From Antilocapra americana (Eukaryota; Chordata; Mammalia; Artiodactyla; Antilocapridae), in assembly GCA_007570785.1 (NCBI GenBank), contig ML664161.1:3866171-3930170 (forward strand): a stretch of DNA of 64,000 nucleotides. The letters run 5' to 3'. The notes under the pieces are model-generated. The model searched no databases, had not been told where the DNA came from, and saw only the letters and a list, made by a program, of their open reading frames with translations. Below are positions 43,751 to 55,248 of this stretch, piece after piece (within the stretch, counting starts at the first letter, position 1; every line of letters starts with the position of its first letter). The position numbers and the translations under genes were made by a program.

Positions 43751-44349
43751 CTTGAAATAGGTGGCCAGAAATGAAATACTACATTAAAATATTTGAAGAC
43801 TGGCTTTTTCTTAAGAGAAACTCACCAGAAATAATTTGTATTATCATTTTTACTAGAATAACAGAGGGCATTACTTTTTGAGAGAAAGGGTGGAAATTTC
43901 AAGACAGACATGGTAGCTATAAAATAATAATAACCCTATAACTATAGTGATCTATTGTTAGAATTAAAATTCATTAAGTTATAACTGAGAGAAGACTGGT
44001 TAAAATAAAACAAAGTATCAGTAAACTTTAATGTTAGTTGGCAGATATCATCCAAATAGAAGTAAGAAAGAGGAAAAATACAGAAAAGCAAACTCTAAAT
44101 GATCTCTGTGACACTGTCAAGCAGTCTGAATTCCTTATACTTGGAGTCCTGGTAGGATATAAGAACAAGAAAGGGTCAGATTAAAAAACAGAAGATGGAG
44201 TTAGTCAAAGTTTTTCCAACTGTAAACAAATTTTGCAAGCAAGATAAATACGGAGGAAGCAGTGGAGGGGAGGGGAAGACATAGCACACATTAAAACAAT
44301 GATAAGAAATAATACTGGAAAACATGGAGCATCTTTAAAGTACAAAAAT
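43751..44349. other. Unassigned
   Basis: No element recognised. It may include more of the old L1 that becomes visible from 44350. Confidence 0.4.
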
Positions 44350-45239
44350 AAAAAGGAAATTGAGAAAATTAAGAATCTAGAATTCTATGTCTAGAGGAAA
44401 CATCTTTTTCAAATAATGAAGTAATCTTGAAAAGATTTTTCTGAGAAGACATGTCACTCACAGAAAAATGCTTGGGGGTATTGTTTAAGCTGAAGAGAAA
44501 AAATATCTCACAGAAACCCAAATATGAAGTAGAGATACCATGCAAATGCCAAGTCTAAGAAAGCTGATGTGACTATTAATATCAAGGTAGAGCTCAAGAT
44601 GAGTTATAAAATGGGAATTAAATAGGGTCATTACAATTAGGGAAATTTCATGAAGAAGACTTCAAGGACCTAAATTTTTATATACTTAATAATAGAACTT
44701 CATAATGTATGAAACAAATACACAACCATATATGAAAATCTTAACACCTCGCTCTCATTTATTGATACAACAAGCACTTTTAATTCAGTCAATATTTACA
44801 AGATTTAAAAACAATGTGAACCAACTTTAATAAATAATTGTAAAGTGCTTAATCCTACAACTACAAAATACACTACTTTTTATAGTTCATATGGAATGTT
44901 CACAAAGACAGACCATAATCTGGGGCATATAACAATAAATTTCACTGATTGAAATTATATGCAGCATATTGTTAACCACAAAAATATTATATTAGAAATA
45001 AAAATAAAAAACTATAAAGCCCAAACATTTAAATATTTATTATGTAAGTAATAGCATACTTTAAAAAATAATACTTCTAAACCAAAGAGGAAATCACAAG
45101 GGAAATTTTAAAAGTTCTCTAAAGGTGATAGGCCATTTACAGTTATTGTAAAATATTGTATGCAATTGTACTATACCTAAAATAAATAAGCTGCAAGAGT
45201 ATATTATACAACCCATGGAATATGGAAAATTCTTTCTTA

Positions 45240-45463
45240 ATCTTTATTTATTTATTTTAAAATATTTATTTATTTATTTGGCTGTGCTAGGTCTTAGTTG
45301 CAGCATGCAGGTTCTTTGATCTTTGTTGCAGCATTCAGGATCTTCAGTTGAAGCATGTGGGATCCATTGATAGTTCCCTGACCAGTGATCAAACCAAGGC
45401 CCCTTGCAGAGTCCTAGGGGGACCTAGGAATGCAGAATCCCAGGACCACTAAAGAAGTCCCCT
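45240..45463 (-). mobile_element. CHR-2-type tRNA-Glu SINE
   Basis: Minus orientation: T/A-rich tail (tttatttatttatt..) at 45240-45280, 'ggctgtgctaggtcttagtt', 'agttccctgaccagtgatca' with 'aacc' (tRNA-like B box), and head 'ccactaaagaagtcccc'. It contains an internal partial duplication of the 'gttgcagcat' block. Typical of cetartiodactyls and older than Bov-tA. Confidence 0.85.
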
Positions 45464-45638
45464 AAATTCTTTAATAGACATGTTAAAATGATGACAGTTG
45501 CTGATGAATACTGAAAATATGTTCCACATTTTTAACCATCAAAAACTGCAAACTGACTCACAATGAGATGCATTCAAAACCCCCAATATGGTCAAAAGGT
45601 GAAAATAGGAAGTGCTGTTGGAGATGTGAAACAACAAA

Positions 45639-46348
45639 ACCTCTCCACCACTATGGAAAACAGTGTGGAGGTTCCTTAAAAAGCTGCAAATAGACCTGCC
45701 ATATGACCCAGCAATCCCACTGCTGGGCATACACACCGAGGAAACCAGAATTGAAAGAGCCACGTGTACCCCAATGTTCATCGCTGCATTGTTTACAATA
45801 GCCAGGACATGGAAGCAACCTAGATGCCCATCAACTGACGAATGGATAAGAAAGCTGTGGTACATATACACAATGGAATATTACTCAGCATTAAAAAAAA
45901 AATTCATTTGAAGCAATTCTACTCAGATGGACGAAACTGGAGCCCATTATCCAGAGTGAAGTAAGCCAGAAGCAAAAACAACAATATAGTATATTAACGC
46001 ATATATATGGAATTTAGAAAGACAGTAACAAGAACCCAACATACGAGACAGCAAAAGGAACGCAGATGTATAGAATAGACTCGTGGACTTTGTGGATGAG
46101 TGTAAGGGTGGGATGATATGGGAGAAGGGCATTGAAGCATGTTAATTTTCATATGTCTAGTCAATCACCAGCCCAGGACTGATGCTCGGGGCTGGTGCAG
46201 CGAGATTTCCCGGGGGGGGAGGGAAGAGGGAGGGGGGTTCCGGAGGGGAAGCATATGTAAACCCATGGTGATATCATGACAATGTATGGCAAAAACAATT
46301 AAAAAAATAATAATAAATAAAAAAAATTAAAAAAAAAAAAACACCTCT
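45639..46348 (+). mobile_element. Young ruminant L1, 5'-truncated
   Basis: Body 45645-46342: the last part of ORF2 from 'ccactatggaaaacagtgtg', the 3' UTR with its G-rich tract, and an A-rich tail (46300-46342). acctct is duplicated at 45639-45644 and 46343-46348; the adjacent A-runs make the duplication longer but ambiguous. It lies in the same orientation inside an older L1, almost at the homologous position. Confidence 0.92.
45663..45911 (+). pseudogene. L1 ORF2p extreme C-terminus
   Basis: 82 codons open from an internal methionine, WRFLKKLQ.., [18 protein letters not shown]. It begins after the cysteine motif and is non-functional. Protein sequence is almost the same as the corresponding part of the 32.7 kb copy. 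Confidence 0.85.
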
Positions 46349-46870
46349 TAATATGTTGTTTGGCAGGGTCAATAGAGTCAAGCAAATATCAGTAAGCAAC
46401 CCAGAAATTTCACTCCTAGATATTTACCCAAGAGGAATGAAAACACATGAATGTACAGAGCAAGTTTATTCATAATAGTAAATAAACACCAGAATGGCTA
46501 TCAACAGGTGAATGGACCAAAAAAAAAAAAAAAAAAAAGTGAGCTATGTCCATAAAATGGGAACAATGTTCTGCAATTAAAAGGAATATACTACTAAAGC
46601 ATTATTTTGAGTAAAAGAACCCAGGGGGAAAGATGTACAAAAAGTATTATCCCATTTATGTGGATTTTGACTAAGCTAAGGAAGGAAAAGGAAAATAGTT
46701 GTCTCTGAGAAAGGAAAGGGATTGATCTTAAAAGGACAGTAGGGTACTTTCTGGGGCTATGTTAATGTTTCATGTCCCAGCAGGCACGAAGATATGACAA
46801 GTATAATCATTAAGACTACACAAAAATATGTATCTGTCAAAATTTTAAAACCATAAAGGTCTGTGAATTT

Positions 46871-48852
46871 CATTGAATATAAACAATATCAAAATTAGTA
46901 TATTGAAGTTAGCTCTAAACAGTACTCTTAAAGAAGTTTTACTTGCAGTTATGTAACTAGGTTGTGTCAAATATTTTAACTGTATTTGTGTCCTAGTTTA
47001 TTTGTTAATATTATATTTTTATTCTTTGGGCCTATGTCTATTTTATTATTTATTTATATTTCTTAATATATACAATATACTTATTATTTATTTAACTTAT
47101 TATTACACATAAAGTACAAATCTGTTTATGTTATTTTAATTTATTAATGAAATTTTAAATCTTTATATTCATTTCCTTATGATCTCTTCTTTTGCTTATA
47201 TGCATAAAAAGTCTTTTCCTACTAGAGATTTGGTAAATATTCTCCTCTAATGCCTTCTTGCTATCAAGAATTTTTCATGTTAAACTTGTTAATTCCTCTG
47301 GAATTTATTTCTCTTTTATGTTGAATAAAGAATATTAGGTTATTTTATCAAATTTTTAGTCAATTGTGGTTTTTATCTATTGATAAATAGAGTGTCTTCA
47401 GTAAAATAAAATTTATTTCTGGGATATTTCAATTAACTGTCTATTTCAATGAAAATATACATATTTTTGGACATTCCTTTAAAAAGAAATTTTTGAAATC
47501 TATACATTAATTTGTAAACTTCTAACATCTTAACTGTAATTTTTTATGCCAATTCAGGAACATAAGATCTTTTTCCATTGATTGTTCCCCTTTATGTAAA
47601 TTAAAAAGCATTTTCATTTTCCATTTATATCTCTGAATTACAGATTATATTTTCACATTTGAGATGGAGACAATTTCCATTTTAATTTCATTAACTTTCA
47701 ATGTGAGATAGAAATTAGCTTTGTCCAGATACTTTAATAAGATTGCCTTGTGTTAAAAAAGGATAACACTAATTTCTTGATATATATTCAAAGTTTTTAA
47801 TTTGTGATCTCATTCCATTGTGTACTGTTTTGTACAATACTTGCACAACATTTTCATTCAAAGGATATTTAATGAAGTTTCTTTGAAGGTTAGTATACAA
47901 CATTGTAACAAAAGATTCTTATATTCCATGGAACACTTAAAATTATACTTTTAGGACTTATAGTTCTAACATATTTTATGAAAGTGGAGAGAACTCAACA
48001 GTTTAGTTTTTATTCCTCAACAAATTACATTCAAATGACTAGGAAAGCACGACTCTGGGCAGTTAGTTAAGAACAGGAAAAATACACCATAAGAGCCTTC
48101 AAGGATTTTGAAGAGTTTCTGAAAGATGACATACAGATAGAAACTAACTGACTGAAATACTAGAAGAGTAAACCACAGCTCAGAGCTCTGCAATGCAAAA
48201 GAAATATTTACTAACAAATTTGAGCGATTTTCCTAGAAATCCTTGAATTTGCAGACATGGGGGTCCTCCTAATTTTGGCAACTGGGAGGACAAGGAACTG
48301 AGTGACTGCATGACTATAGTAAAGTTGTGATTTGTGATGGGATTCACCAAAAGACACACATAGAGAAAAATGCCAGCAAAGGCAGATACTAACTATGAAG
48401 CTGCCTATGTTAATCACAGTGATTATTCATTACAAATAGGAAATTGAAGAGAACTAAAAGTTTTCAAAATATGAGCTGATATGAAACTGAAGAAAATAAA
48501 ACATTCTGGGGGGAAAAACTTACTGTACTTGAAAAGACACTAATTACTAGCATCAAAGAAAATATTAAAAAAAAAAAAAAACAATGCACCTATAAAAACA
48601 GAAACTGGCTGATTTTAGAAAGGCAAAACAATGGAACCAAGAAGAATTCTTACCAATCAGAAATAAAATGGCCAAAATTTAAAAAGTGAAATAGAAGAAC
48701 TTTGATAAAAATGAAAAACTCCCTCAGAACCTAAAGAAAATAGAAAAAAGAGAACAAACAAAAAGGAAAACTAAGATATTGAGGATCAATTCAGAAATAT
48801 TGATATCAATCAAAAATGACTTCAAGTGGTAAAATCTTTTTTGATCCTTCTC
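46871..48852 (-). mobile_element. Mostly unassigned; possible L1-like fragment at 47180-47800
   Basis: Within 47180-47400, 'aaaagtcttttcctactaga', 'cctctggaatttatttctct' and 'atttttagtcaattgtggtt' loosely match a minus-strand L1M region. The rest (46871-47180 and 47800-48850) is AT-rich with no recognised element, apart from a poly(A) run at 48562-48577. Confidence 0.35.
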
Positions 48853-49080
48853 CTAGAATAATGAAAATACAAAAAAAATAAACAATGAGGCCTAATTAAA
48901 TTTAACAACTTCTGCACAGTAAAGGAAACCATCAATAAAATGAAAAGACTACCTACAGAATGGGAGAAAATATTTTGGGCCACAAACTAAGCAACTTAAA
49001 AGGGATTAAAATCCAAAACATACAAATAGCACATGGGGAAAAAATGACTTCTGAAATGAAAAGACATTGAAAATAAATGA
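48853..49080 (+). mobile_element. L1 ORF2 fragment
   Basis: 'aggcctaattaaatttaaca', 'cttctgcacagtaaaggaaa', 'acctacagaatgggagaaaa' and 'agggattaaaatccaaaaca' follow L1 ORF2 near the thumb/C-terminal region. No open frame. Confidence 0.7.
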
Positions 49081-49165
49081 AAGAAATCAATAAAAATGTA
49101 TTAGAACTTTTTCCAAAGTTGAGAGAAAAAACAAATCTTCACTTTAAAAAGACTTGTTGACTGCT

Positions 49166-49682
49166 AAGGTTATGACCAATCTGGATAGTATATTGAAAAG
49201 CAGAGACATTATTTTGCCAACAAAGGTCTGTCTAGTCAACAAAGGTCTGTCCAGTAGTCATGTATGGATGTGAGAGCTGTACAGTGAAGAAAGCTGAGAG
49301 CCAAAGAATTGATGCTTTTGAACTGTGGTGTTGGAGAAGACTCTTGAGAGTCCCTTGGACTGCAAGAAGATCCAACCAGTCCATCCTAAGGTAGATCAGT
49401 CCCAGGTGTTCATTGGAAGGTCTGATGTTGAAGCTGACACTCCAATACTTTGGCCACCTCATGCGAAGAGTTGACTCATTGGAAAAGACACTAATGCTGG
49501 GAAGGATTGGGGGCAGGAGGAGAAGGGGATGACAGAGGGTGAGATGGCTGGATGGTATCACTGACTCGATGGACATGGGTCTGGGTGGACTCCGGGAATC
49601 GGTGATGGACAGGGAGGCCTGGCGTGCTGCAGTTCATGGGTTCGCAAAGAGTATGACATGACTGAATGTCTGAACTTAACTG
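49166..49682 (+). mobile_element. BovB (RTE LINE) 3' end
   Basis: Starts 'ggttatgaccaatctggata' and ends 'gaatgtctgaacttaactga'. A local copy of 'caacaaaggtctgtc' (49217-49231 and 49238-49252) has replaced the normal sequence between the DITLPTK and VVMYGCESW codons. Otherwise low divergence, but the frame is broken. Confidence 0.93.
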
Positions 49683-49894
49683 AAGAGTTACATAGCTAGA
49701 GATATTTCATTGTATTTCAAACTGTCAAGAATAAAGAAGAAATTCTAAAAATATTCAGAAAAAATTCACCACCTCCAACACCTAAGTTTGTCAGTAATAT
49801 TAAATACTAAAAGTCCCCAAGGAAGTAGAATAATGTACCTGTTGAAATTCATATCATACCAGACACAAGCACAAGAAATAAATAATTTCTTAAC

Positions 49895-50088
49895 AGTATT
49901 CAGGAAATTTTTCCCCTGTTCATCTTTTTTGGATGTAAAAAAACGTTTTTGTGGATATACTTTGGTTAAAGGGGAAAAAAAAAGGTATAAACCCCAGAGG
50001 AAGCTATTGGATCCCCAAGACAGACTAAGTAGGCTAACTCTGCAATACAAAATAACAAAGCAATAATTCTGAGGCATATCATTGCACA
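49895..50088 (+). repeat. Retroviral-leader-like segment, copy A
   Basis: About 190 bp that recur, clearly diverged, at 51073-51246. Shared landmarks: 'agtattcaggaaattt', 'tatactttggttaaa', 'ataaaccccagaggaa', 'gcaataattct'. Copy B precedes a Gag-like start, so I read both as leader sequence of the same retroelement family. Confidence 0.6.
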
Positions 50089-50469
50089 GCTGGCCTAAAA
50101 ATTAATTATTTATCCAAAATATAAGTAAGAAATTGAGTTACTTTAATGAAATTATAAAAGCACATTTATTTCTTCCTTCACATATAAAGTTAATCAAAAA
50201 CTCAAGAAAATTTTAAAAATCTATAAAAGTCACAGTTCAGATATAAAGCAACTAAAAAAATAGGATTTTGAATATTTGAAGGAAAAGTAAGAGGGAATTA
50301 TTGATAATAGGAATTTGAGTGTGTTCATGTTACATCTACAGTCATACTTTTGATGACAAATTGAAATTATAAAAGAGTGACAGAGTCAGGTGGTCACTGA
50401 GAATCTGGTCTCAGAAACACCTCTGCATCACTGAGAATTTGAATTTTCTGTGAATCATATATCAGCAAG

Positions 50470-50760
50470 GACACCAGCCATTTTAAAGTTGCATTTACCA
50501 AATTCAACCCTCTGTCTCATGGTCTCCCCTTGTAATTAAGTGACCATTTCAGATTCTAACCAATCCTTATTGAATAAACACCCTTATTTCTTTCCAGTTC
50601 CAACTACAATTCTTGATCAAAGTGTAACTAACTGTGGCCTTGCTGTTTTGCCTTTTCCAACCTCTCCCATTTTGTAGTCTGGTGGAACACAACCCAAATA
50701 AACACCTTATTTTAGTCAGGTCTTTGGTTAATGAAATTTTGGTTAACATAACTAGTGTAG
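50470..50760 (+). mobile_element. LTR-like segment
   Basis: Contains two polyadenylation-type signals in similar contexts, 'attgaataaacaccctta' (about 50573) and 'caaataaacaccttattt' (about 50697), followed by 'agtcaggtctttggttaa', as seen in class I endogenous retrovirus R/U5. Ends 'ggttaacataac'. Limits are approximate and no primer binding site was identified. Confidence 0.45.
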
Positions 50761-51410
50761 CAGACAGAACCTAGAGGGACTCCCTGTGGCAATGCAGTAC
50801 TTCTTCAGTTTGGTCTTCTGGAACCTATAGGGATCCATTGTGTCCAGTCTTCTCTTCAGCTATGTCAAGGCAACAGGATAAGACCTTTCTGGATTCCAAC
50901 CTCCAATTCTGCTTGAGTTTCAGGCCTTTATATTTGGATGTCTCTATGTGTCAACACTAGTCTCCTCCATTTTGGGGAGTGGGGGTTGTTTGTTCTTTCT
51001 GTCCCAAGATTCAGGTTCAAGGTTTTTCTGTCTCTCCTACTTGGTAAGGGATTCTGGTTTCAGGTTTTAGTGAGTATTCAGAAAATTTCCCCCTGTACAT
51101 CTTTTATTGAAAAAAAAATTCTTTGTGGCTATACTTTGGTTAAAATAAAAAGAATAAACCCCAGAGGAACCTGTTGGATCTCTGAGACAGATTAACTACT
51201 CCAGAATACAATATTAAAAGGCAATAATTCTAAGGGGTATCATAACAATGGGAAGTTCTTATAGCAAAAATCGGAAACAAAAATGATGAATTCCCCTCTC
51301 CCTGACCTCTAAGAACCCCTGAGAAATTTATGTTTAACACCTGCGGACCTCAATCCTGTAACTACCTATCTAAATGGGTCCGTTTGGCCCAGGATGATTT
51401 AAAACATTAA
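50761..51410 (+). mobile_element. Decayed retroviral leader and start of gag
   Basis: Downstream of the LTR-like part: a G/T-rich leader, copy B of the repeated segment (51073-51246), and an ATG at 51248 that opens with Met-Gly-Ser-Ser-Tyr-Ser, a myristoylation-type N-terminus as in retroviral Gag, then stops after a dozen codons. Sequence after it (51300-51400) reads in part like a matrix protein. The element is interrupted by BovB at 51415. Inferred from motifs only; no pol or env was recognised. Confidence 0.4.
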
Positions 51411-51414
51411 TAAC

Positions 51415-52697
51415 ATTTCATTCCAATCCCAAAGAAGGGCAATGCCAAAGAATGTTCAAATCACTGCACAGTTGGACTCATCTCACACACTAGTAAAGTG
51501 ATGCTCAAAATTCTCCTAGCTAGGCTTCAACAGTATGTGAACTGAGAACTTCCCGATGTTCAAGCTGAATTTAGAAAGGACTGAGGAACCAGAGATCAAC
51601 ATCTGCTGGATCATAGAAAAAGCAAGAGAATTCCAGAAAAATATCCACTTCTGCTTTATTGACTATGCTAAAGTCTTTGACAGTGTGGAGCACAACAAAC
51701 TGTGGAAAATTCTTAAAGAGATGGGTATACCTTACCACCTTACCTGAAAAATCTGTATGCAGGTAAAGGAGCAACATGTTTCAAAATCGAACAATGGACT
51801 GATTCCAAATTGGAAAGGAATGGGTCAAGGCTGTATATTGTCACCTTGCTTATTTAACTTATATGCAGAGGACATCATGCGAAATGCCAGGCTGGATGAA
51901 GCACAAGCTGGAACCAAGATTACATGGAGAAATATCAATAACCTCAGATATGCAGATGACACCACCCTTATGGCAGAAACTGAAGAGGAACTTAAAAGCC
52001 TCTTGATGAAAGTGAAAGAGGAGAATGAAAAAGTTGGCTTAAAACTCTACATTCAAAAAACTAAGATCATCACTTCTGGTCCCATCACTTCATGGCAAAT
52101 AGATGGGGAAACAGTGACAGACTTTATTTTCTTGGGCTCCAAAATCACTGCAGATGGTGACTGCAGTCATGGAATTAAAAGACAATTATCTCTTGTAAAG
52201 AAAGCTCTGACAAACTTAAACAGCATGTTAAAAAGCAGAGACATTACTTTGCAGACAAAGGCCCATCTAGTCAAAGCCATGATTTTTCCAGTAGTCATGT
52301 ATGGATGTGAGAGGTCAACCATAAAGAAAGCTGAGCCAGAAGAAATGATGCTTTTAAACTGTGATGTTGGAGAAGATTCCTGAGAGTCCCTTGGACAGCA
52401 AGGAGATCAGCACAGTCAATCCTAAAGGAAATCAGTCCTGAATATTCATTGGAAGGACTGATTGTTGAAGCTGAAACTCCCATACTTTGGCCACCTGATG
52501 GGAAGAACTGACTCATTGAAAAAGACCCCGATGCTGGGAATGACTGAAGGCAGGAGGAAAAGGGGACAACAGAGTATTAGATGGCTGATGCACATGAGTT
52601 TGAGCAAGGGAGTTGGTGATGGACAGGGGAGCCTGGCATGCTGCAATCCATGAGTAACAAAGAGTCTGACATGACTGAACAACTGAGCTGAACTGAA
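51415..52697 (+). mobile_element. BovB (RTE LINE), reverse transcriptase to 3' end
   Basis: Starts 'cattccaatcccaaagaagg' and ends 'gaacaactgagctgaactga'. Contains the best preserved reverse transcriptase segment in the window (see the partial ORF). It sits inside retroviral remnants. Confidence 0.94.
51556..52383 (+). pseudogene. BovB reverse transcriptase remnant with YADD
   Basis: Two frames: 51556-51747 (FCFIDYAKVFD, the Asp-bearing motif A) and 51757-52383 (208 codons). The second has GQGCILSPCLFNLYAEDI (about residues 23-40) and YADD at 65-68, the catalytic motif C, then EEELKSLLMKVKEE and VVMYGCE. A small deletion around 51748-51756 shifts the frame between motifs A and B. Endonuclease is missing and the C-terminus is broken at 52383, so it is inactive. 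Confidence 0.88.
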
Positions 52698-54564
52698 TAT
52701 TGGCCAAAATAGGGAATTTTCAAAATTCCCAAATTAGTCTATCTTCACACATTACTAGAAATATTTCAGAAACAGATCAATAGTTGGACGCACATTTTAA
52801 TTTAATTGGTATCAAAATCTTCTAACAGTAACACTGAGAAAATTATCTTCTCTTTCTAAGTTGTAAATACAAAGTTGATTGAGACTATCTTTAAACTTAA
52901 AAAAAATCAGTTAAACCTTCTCATTCTTCTCCAACCCCCATCTCAAATTCTGCTGCTTCTCCTCCATCCCTTTACCTGCCTCTTTCCAAACTTCTTTTTT
53001 AAAGAATCTGATTTTCTCCCTCTCTCCTCCTGCTATCTTGAATCACTTCTCAATCCCCCTGTGCTGGTTGCCCCTTTAAAACTAAGCCCACTGGACCAAA
53101 GAAAACAAAGCACTAAAAATGGCTGCTCCATCACCCCAGCAGTTCCCTAGATAGGCCTAGCTACAAATAATCAGAAAGAAAATCAGTTGGAAGTCAATAT
53201 TCAAGAGTTTATGGAAGCAACCATTTTGCCTTACAAATCTCTACAAAACCAAAAGTACAACTACTAAAAAACAAGTCAAGACCCACCTATTTTTACCAGT
53301 CCCATGGCGTCATCTATTCCTCTCATAAATGTTTATAGATATTATAAAAGTTCGGGATGTTAGAGAAAAATTGTCCTGTACTTGAAAAGCTTAATAATAA
53401 ATACTCTAAGACTTATGTAATAGATACATTTTCTTCCTCTGTCCCTTAAAGTTATAAATCTTGTCATGTCTTTGAAATGTAAACACAGCCCACATTGCCT
53501 GAGACTTCAGCCTTGGCTCAGTCTAAAACTTTTTTTATTTTATTTTTTTTAAGGAAGGAGGCCTTTTTAAACACAAACTGATAAAAGGACTCTCTTACCC
53601 AAACAATCTCCTTAGAATTTCTTGTCAAGGGCAAAGACAGATCTTAAAAGTCTTCTCCACAAATAATAAAAGACTTTGGCTATCTGAGCAAATGATCTAA
53701 TTTTTTGCAACTGCTATTTATAAAGCAGTGAGTTTTGTATTGCACCTGATCCATTACTAAAGTTTTAAAATGAAAACTATGAGATCTCTGATTACCTCTA
53801 TCTATATGTCCATATGTGTATGTTTCCTCCTAATAATACTGCCAAAATATATTCATAAAAGAACTATATTTAATTGGCTAAAAAATGAATGCTTACATAA
53901 AAATTCTCAAAAGTATAATAAAAAACTAACCCAAGATATTTTCAGGGTCACATGGTCTAGGATAATCTTTAGTAAATAAAAGCTAATTTTAATTATATTG
54001 GTTTACTTAATACTGGTATGCCTTCTTAGTTAACATTAAACATAATGGAGATAGACAACTTTTGTTTTACCTGTTTTTACTAATCAAACAAGTTAATATC
54101 TTTCTTGTGAAGTTTGTCAGCAAAACAGAAAAAAATAATAATGACTAACTGCTTTAAAAACTCATGAAATTTTCATAAGTAATCTAAGTATGATTGTTAA
54201 GAACAAATGAATTAAATAGATGTAAATGAGACAAGAGTTCTCAGGTGAAATTTAACAATAATTGTTTTATATGTCTACTTAAATAGTTGTTAAATCTCTC
54301 TGATAATTTACACTCTTAGATTTTTTGCTAAGTTAAATTAAATGATAAAAATTCATTAAACCTCTAGATAATTTCTAAATAAGATAAAATACTGAAACAT
54401 TAACTGCTAAATAAGTCTAATAAGAAAAGGGATAATGTATGTTATATCCACAGGTAAAAAAATATATAAGAAAGTCATGAAAACAAGTAACACACAATAG
54501 TAATTTCAGGTACTGAAAATATCAAATACAGAATAAGAAGTAAATTATTACAAATGCTTAATAA
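52698..54564 (+). other. Unassigned; possible continuation of the retroviral remnant
   Basis: 52890-53160 is C/T-rich and in one frame Pro/Ser/Leu-rich, which could be the proline-rich part of a decayed gag. Nothing recognisable of pol or env follows; 53700-54560 is plain AT-rich sequence. I keep it as unassigned. Confidence 0.3.
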
Positions 54565-55231
54565 AATAAAACATTTTTGTTTTCTTTCTTTTAATATTTA
54601 TTTATTTTTAATTGATTGCTGATTAGTTTACAACATTGGTTTAATTTATATCATACATCAACATGAATTAACCATCGGTGTACATTTATCCCCTCCGTTT
54701 TGAATCTGCCCCCCACCTCTGCCTATTCCTACCTCTCTAGGTAATTATAGAGCCCCAGTTTGAGTTCTCTGAGTCATACAGAAAATTCCGAATTGACTAT
54801 TTACATATGTTAGTGTATATGCATCCATGCTACTCTCTCCATTTATCTCACCCTTTCCTTTTTCTCCCCCACCCTTGAATGTAAGTTTGTTCTCTGTGTC
54901 TGTATCTCCTTTGTTGCCCTGTGAATAGATTCATTAGTACCATCCTTCTAGATTCCATATATATGCATTTCTGACTTACTTCACTCTGTATACTAGGTTC
55001 CAGGTTCATCTACCTCATTAGAACTGATTCAAATGCATTCCTTTTTATGGCTTATTAATATTCCACTGTATATATGTACTATAGCTTCTTTAACCATACA
55101 TCTGTCAATGGACATCTAAGTTGAGTCCATATCCTGACTACTGTAAATACTGGTGAAATCAACATTGGGGTACATGTGTCTTTTTCAGTTTTGGCTTCCT
55201 CAGGATATATGCCTAATGTAATAAAACGTTT
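54565..55231 (-). mobile_element. Ruminant L1 3' end with target duplications
   Basis: Body 54577-55219, minus orientation: T-rich tail, 'gattgctgattagtttacaa', 'tctagattccatatatatgc' and the antisense of the ORF2 end (55079-55219). A 12-bp repeat with one mismatch flanks it: aataaaacattt at 54565-54576 and aataaaacgttt at 55220-55231, and the target reads TTT/AAAA. The 3' UTR differs from the young L1 ends, so it is another subfamily. Confidence 0.88.
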
Positions 55232-55248
55232 AAAAATAAAATAAAAGC

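Larger units (their letters stand above)
44350..46870 (+). mobile_element. Old L1M LINE, fragmentary, containing two later insertions
   Basis: Recognisable in order: end of ORF1/inter-ORF near 44380-44500 ('ctagaattctatgtctagag', 'ttgtttaagctgaagag'), endonuclease part of ORF2 at 44900-45130 ('cataatctggggcatataac', 'aaatcacaagggaaatttta'), and ORF2 end/3' region at 45540-45644 and 46349-46870 ('gaaatttcactcctagatat', 'aacaggtgaatggacc'). Most of the reverse transcriptase is missing. It is interrupted by a CHR-2 SINE (45240-45463) and a young L1 (45645-46342), whose removal joins the 3' blocks. Confidence 0.75.

Noticed and set aside
51757..52383. YADD-bearing protein as a retroviral polymerase
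   Set aside because: The surrounding motifs and the C-terminal blocks are those of RTE/BovB, not of a retrovirus, despite nearby LTR-like sequence.
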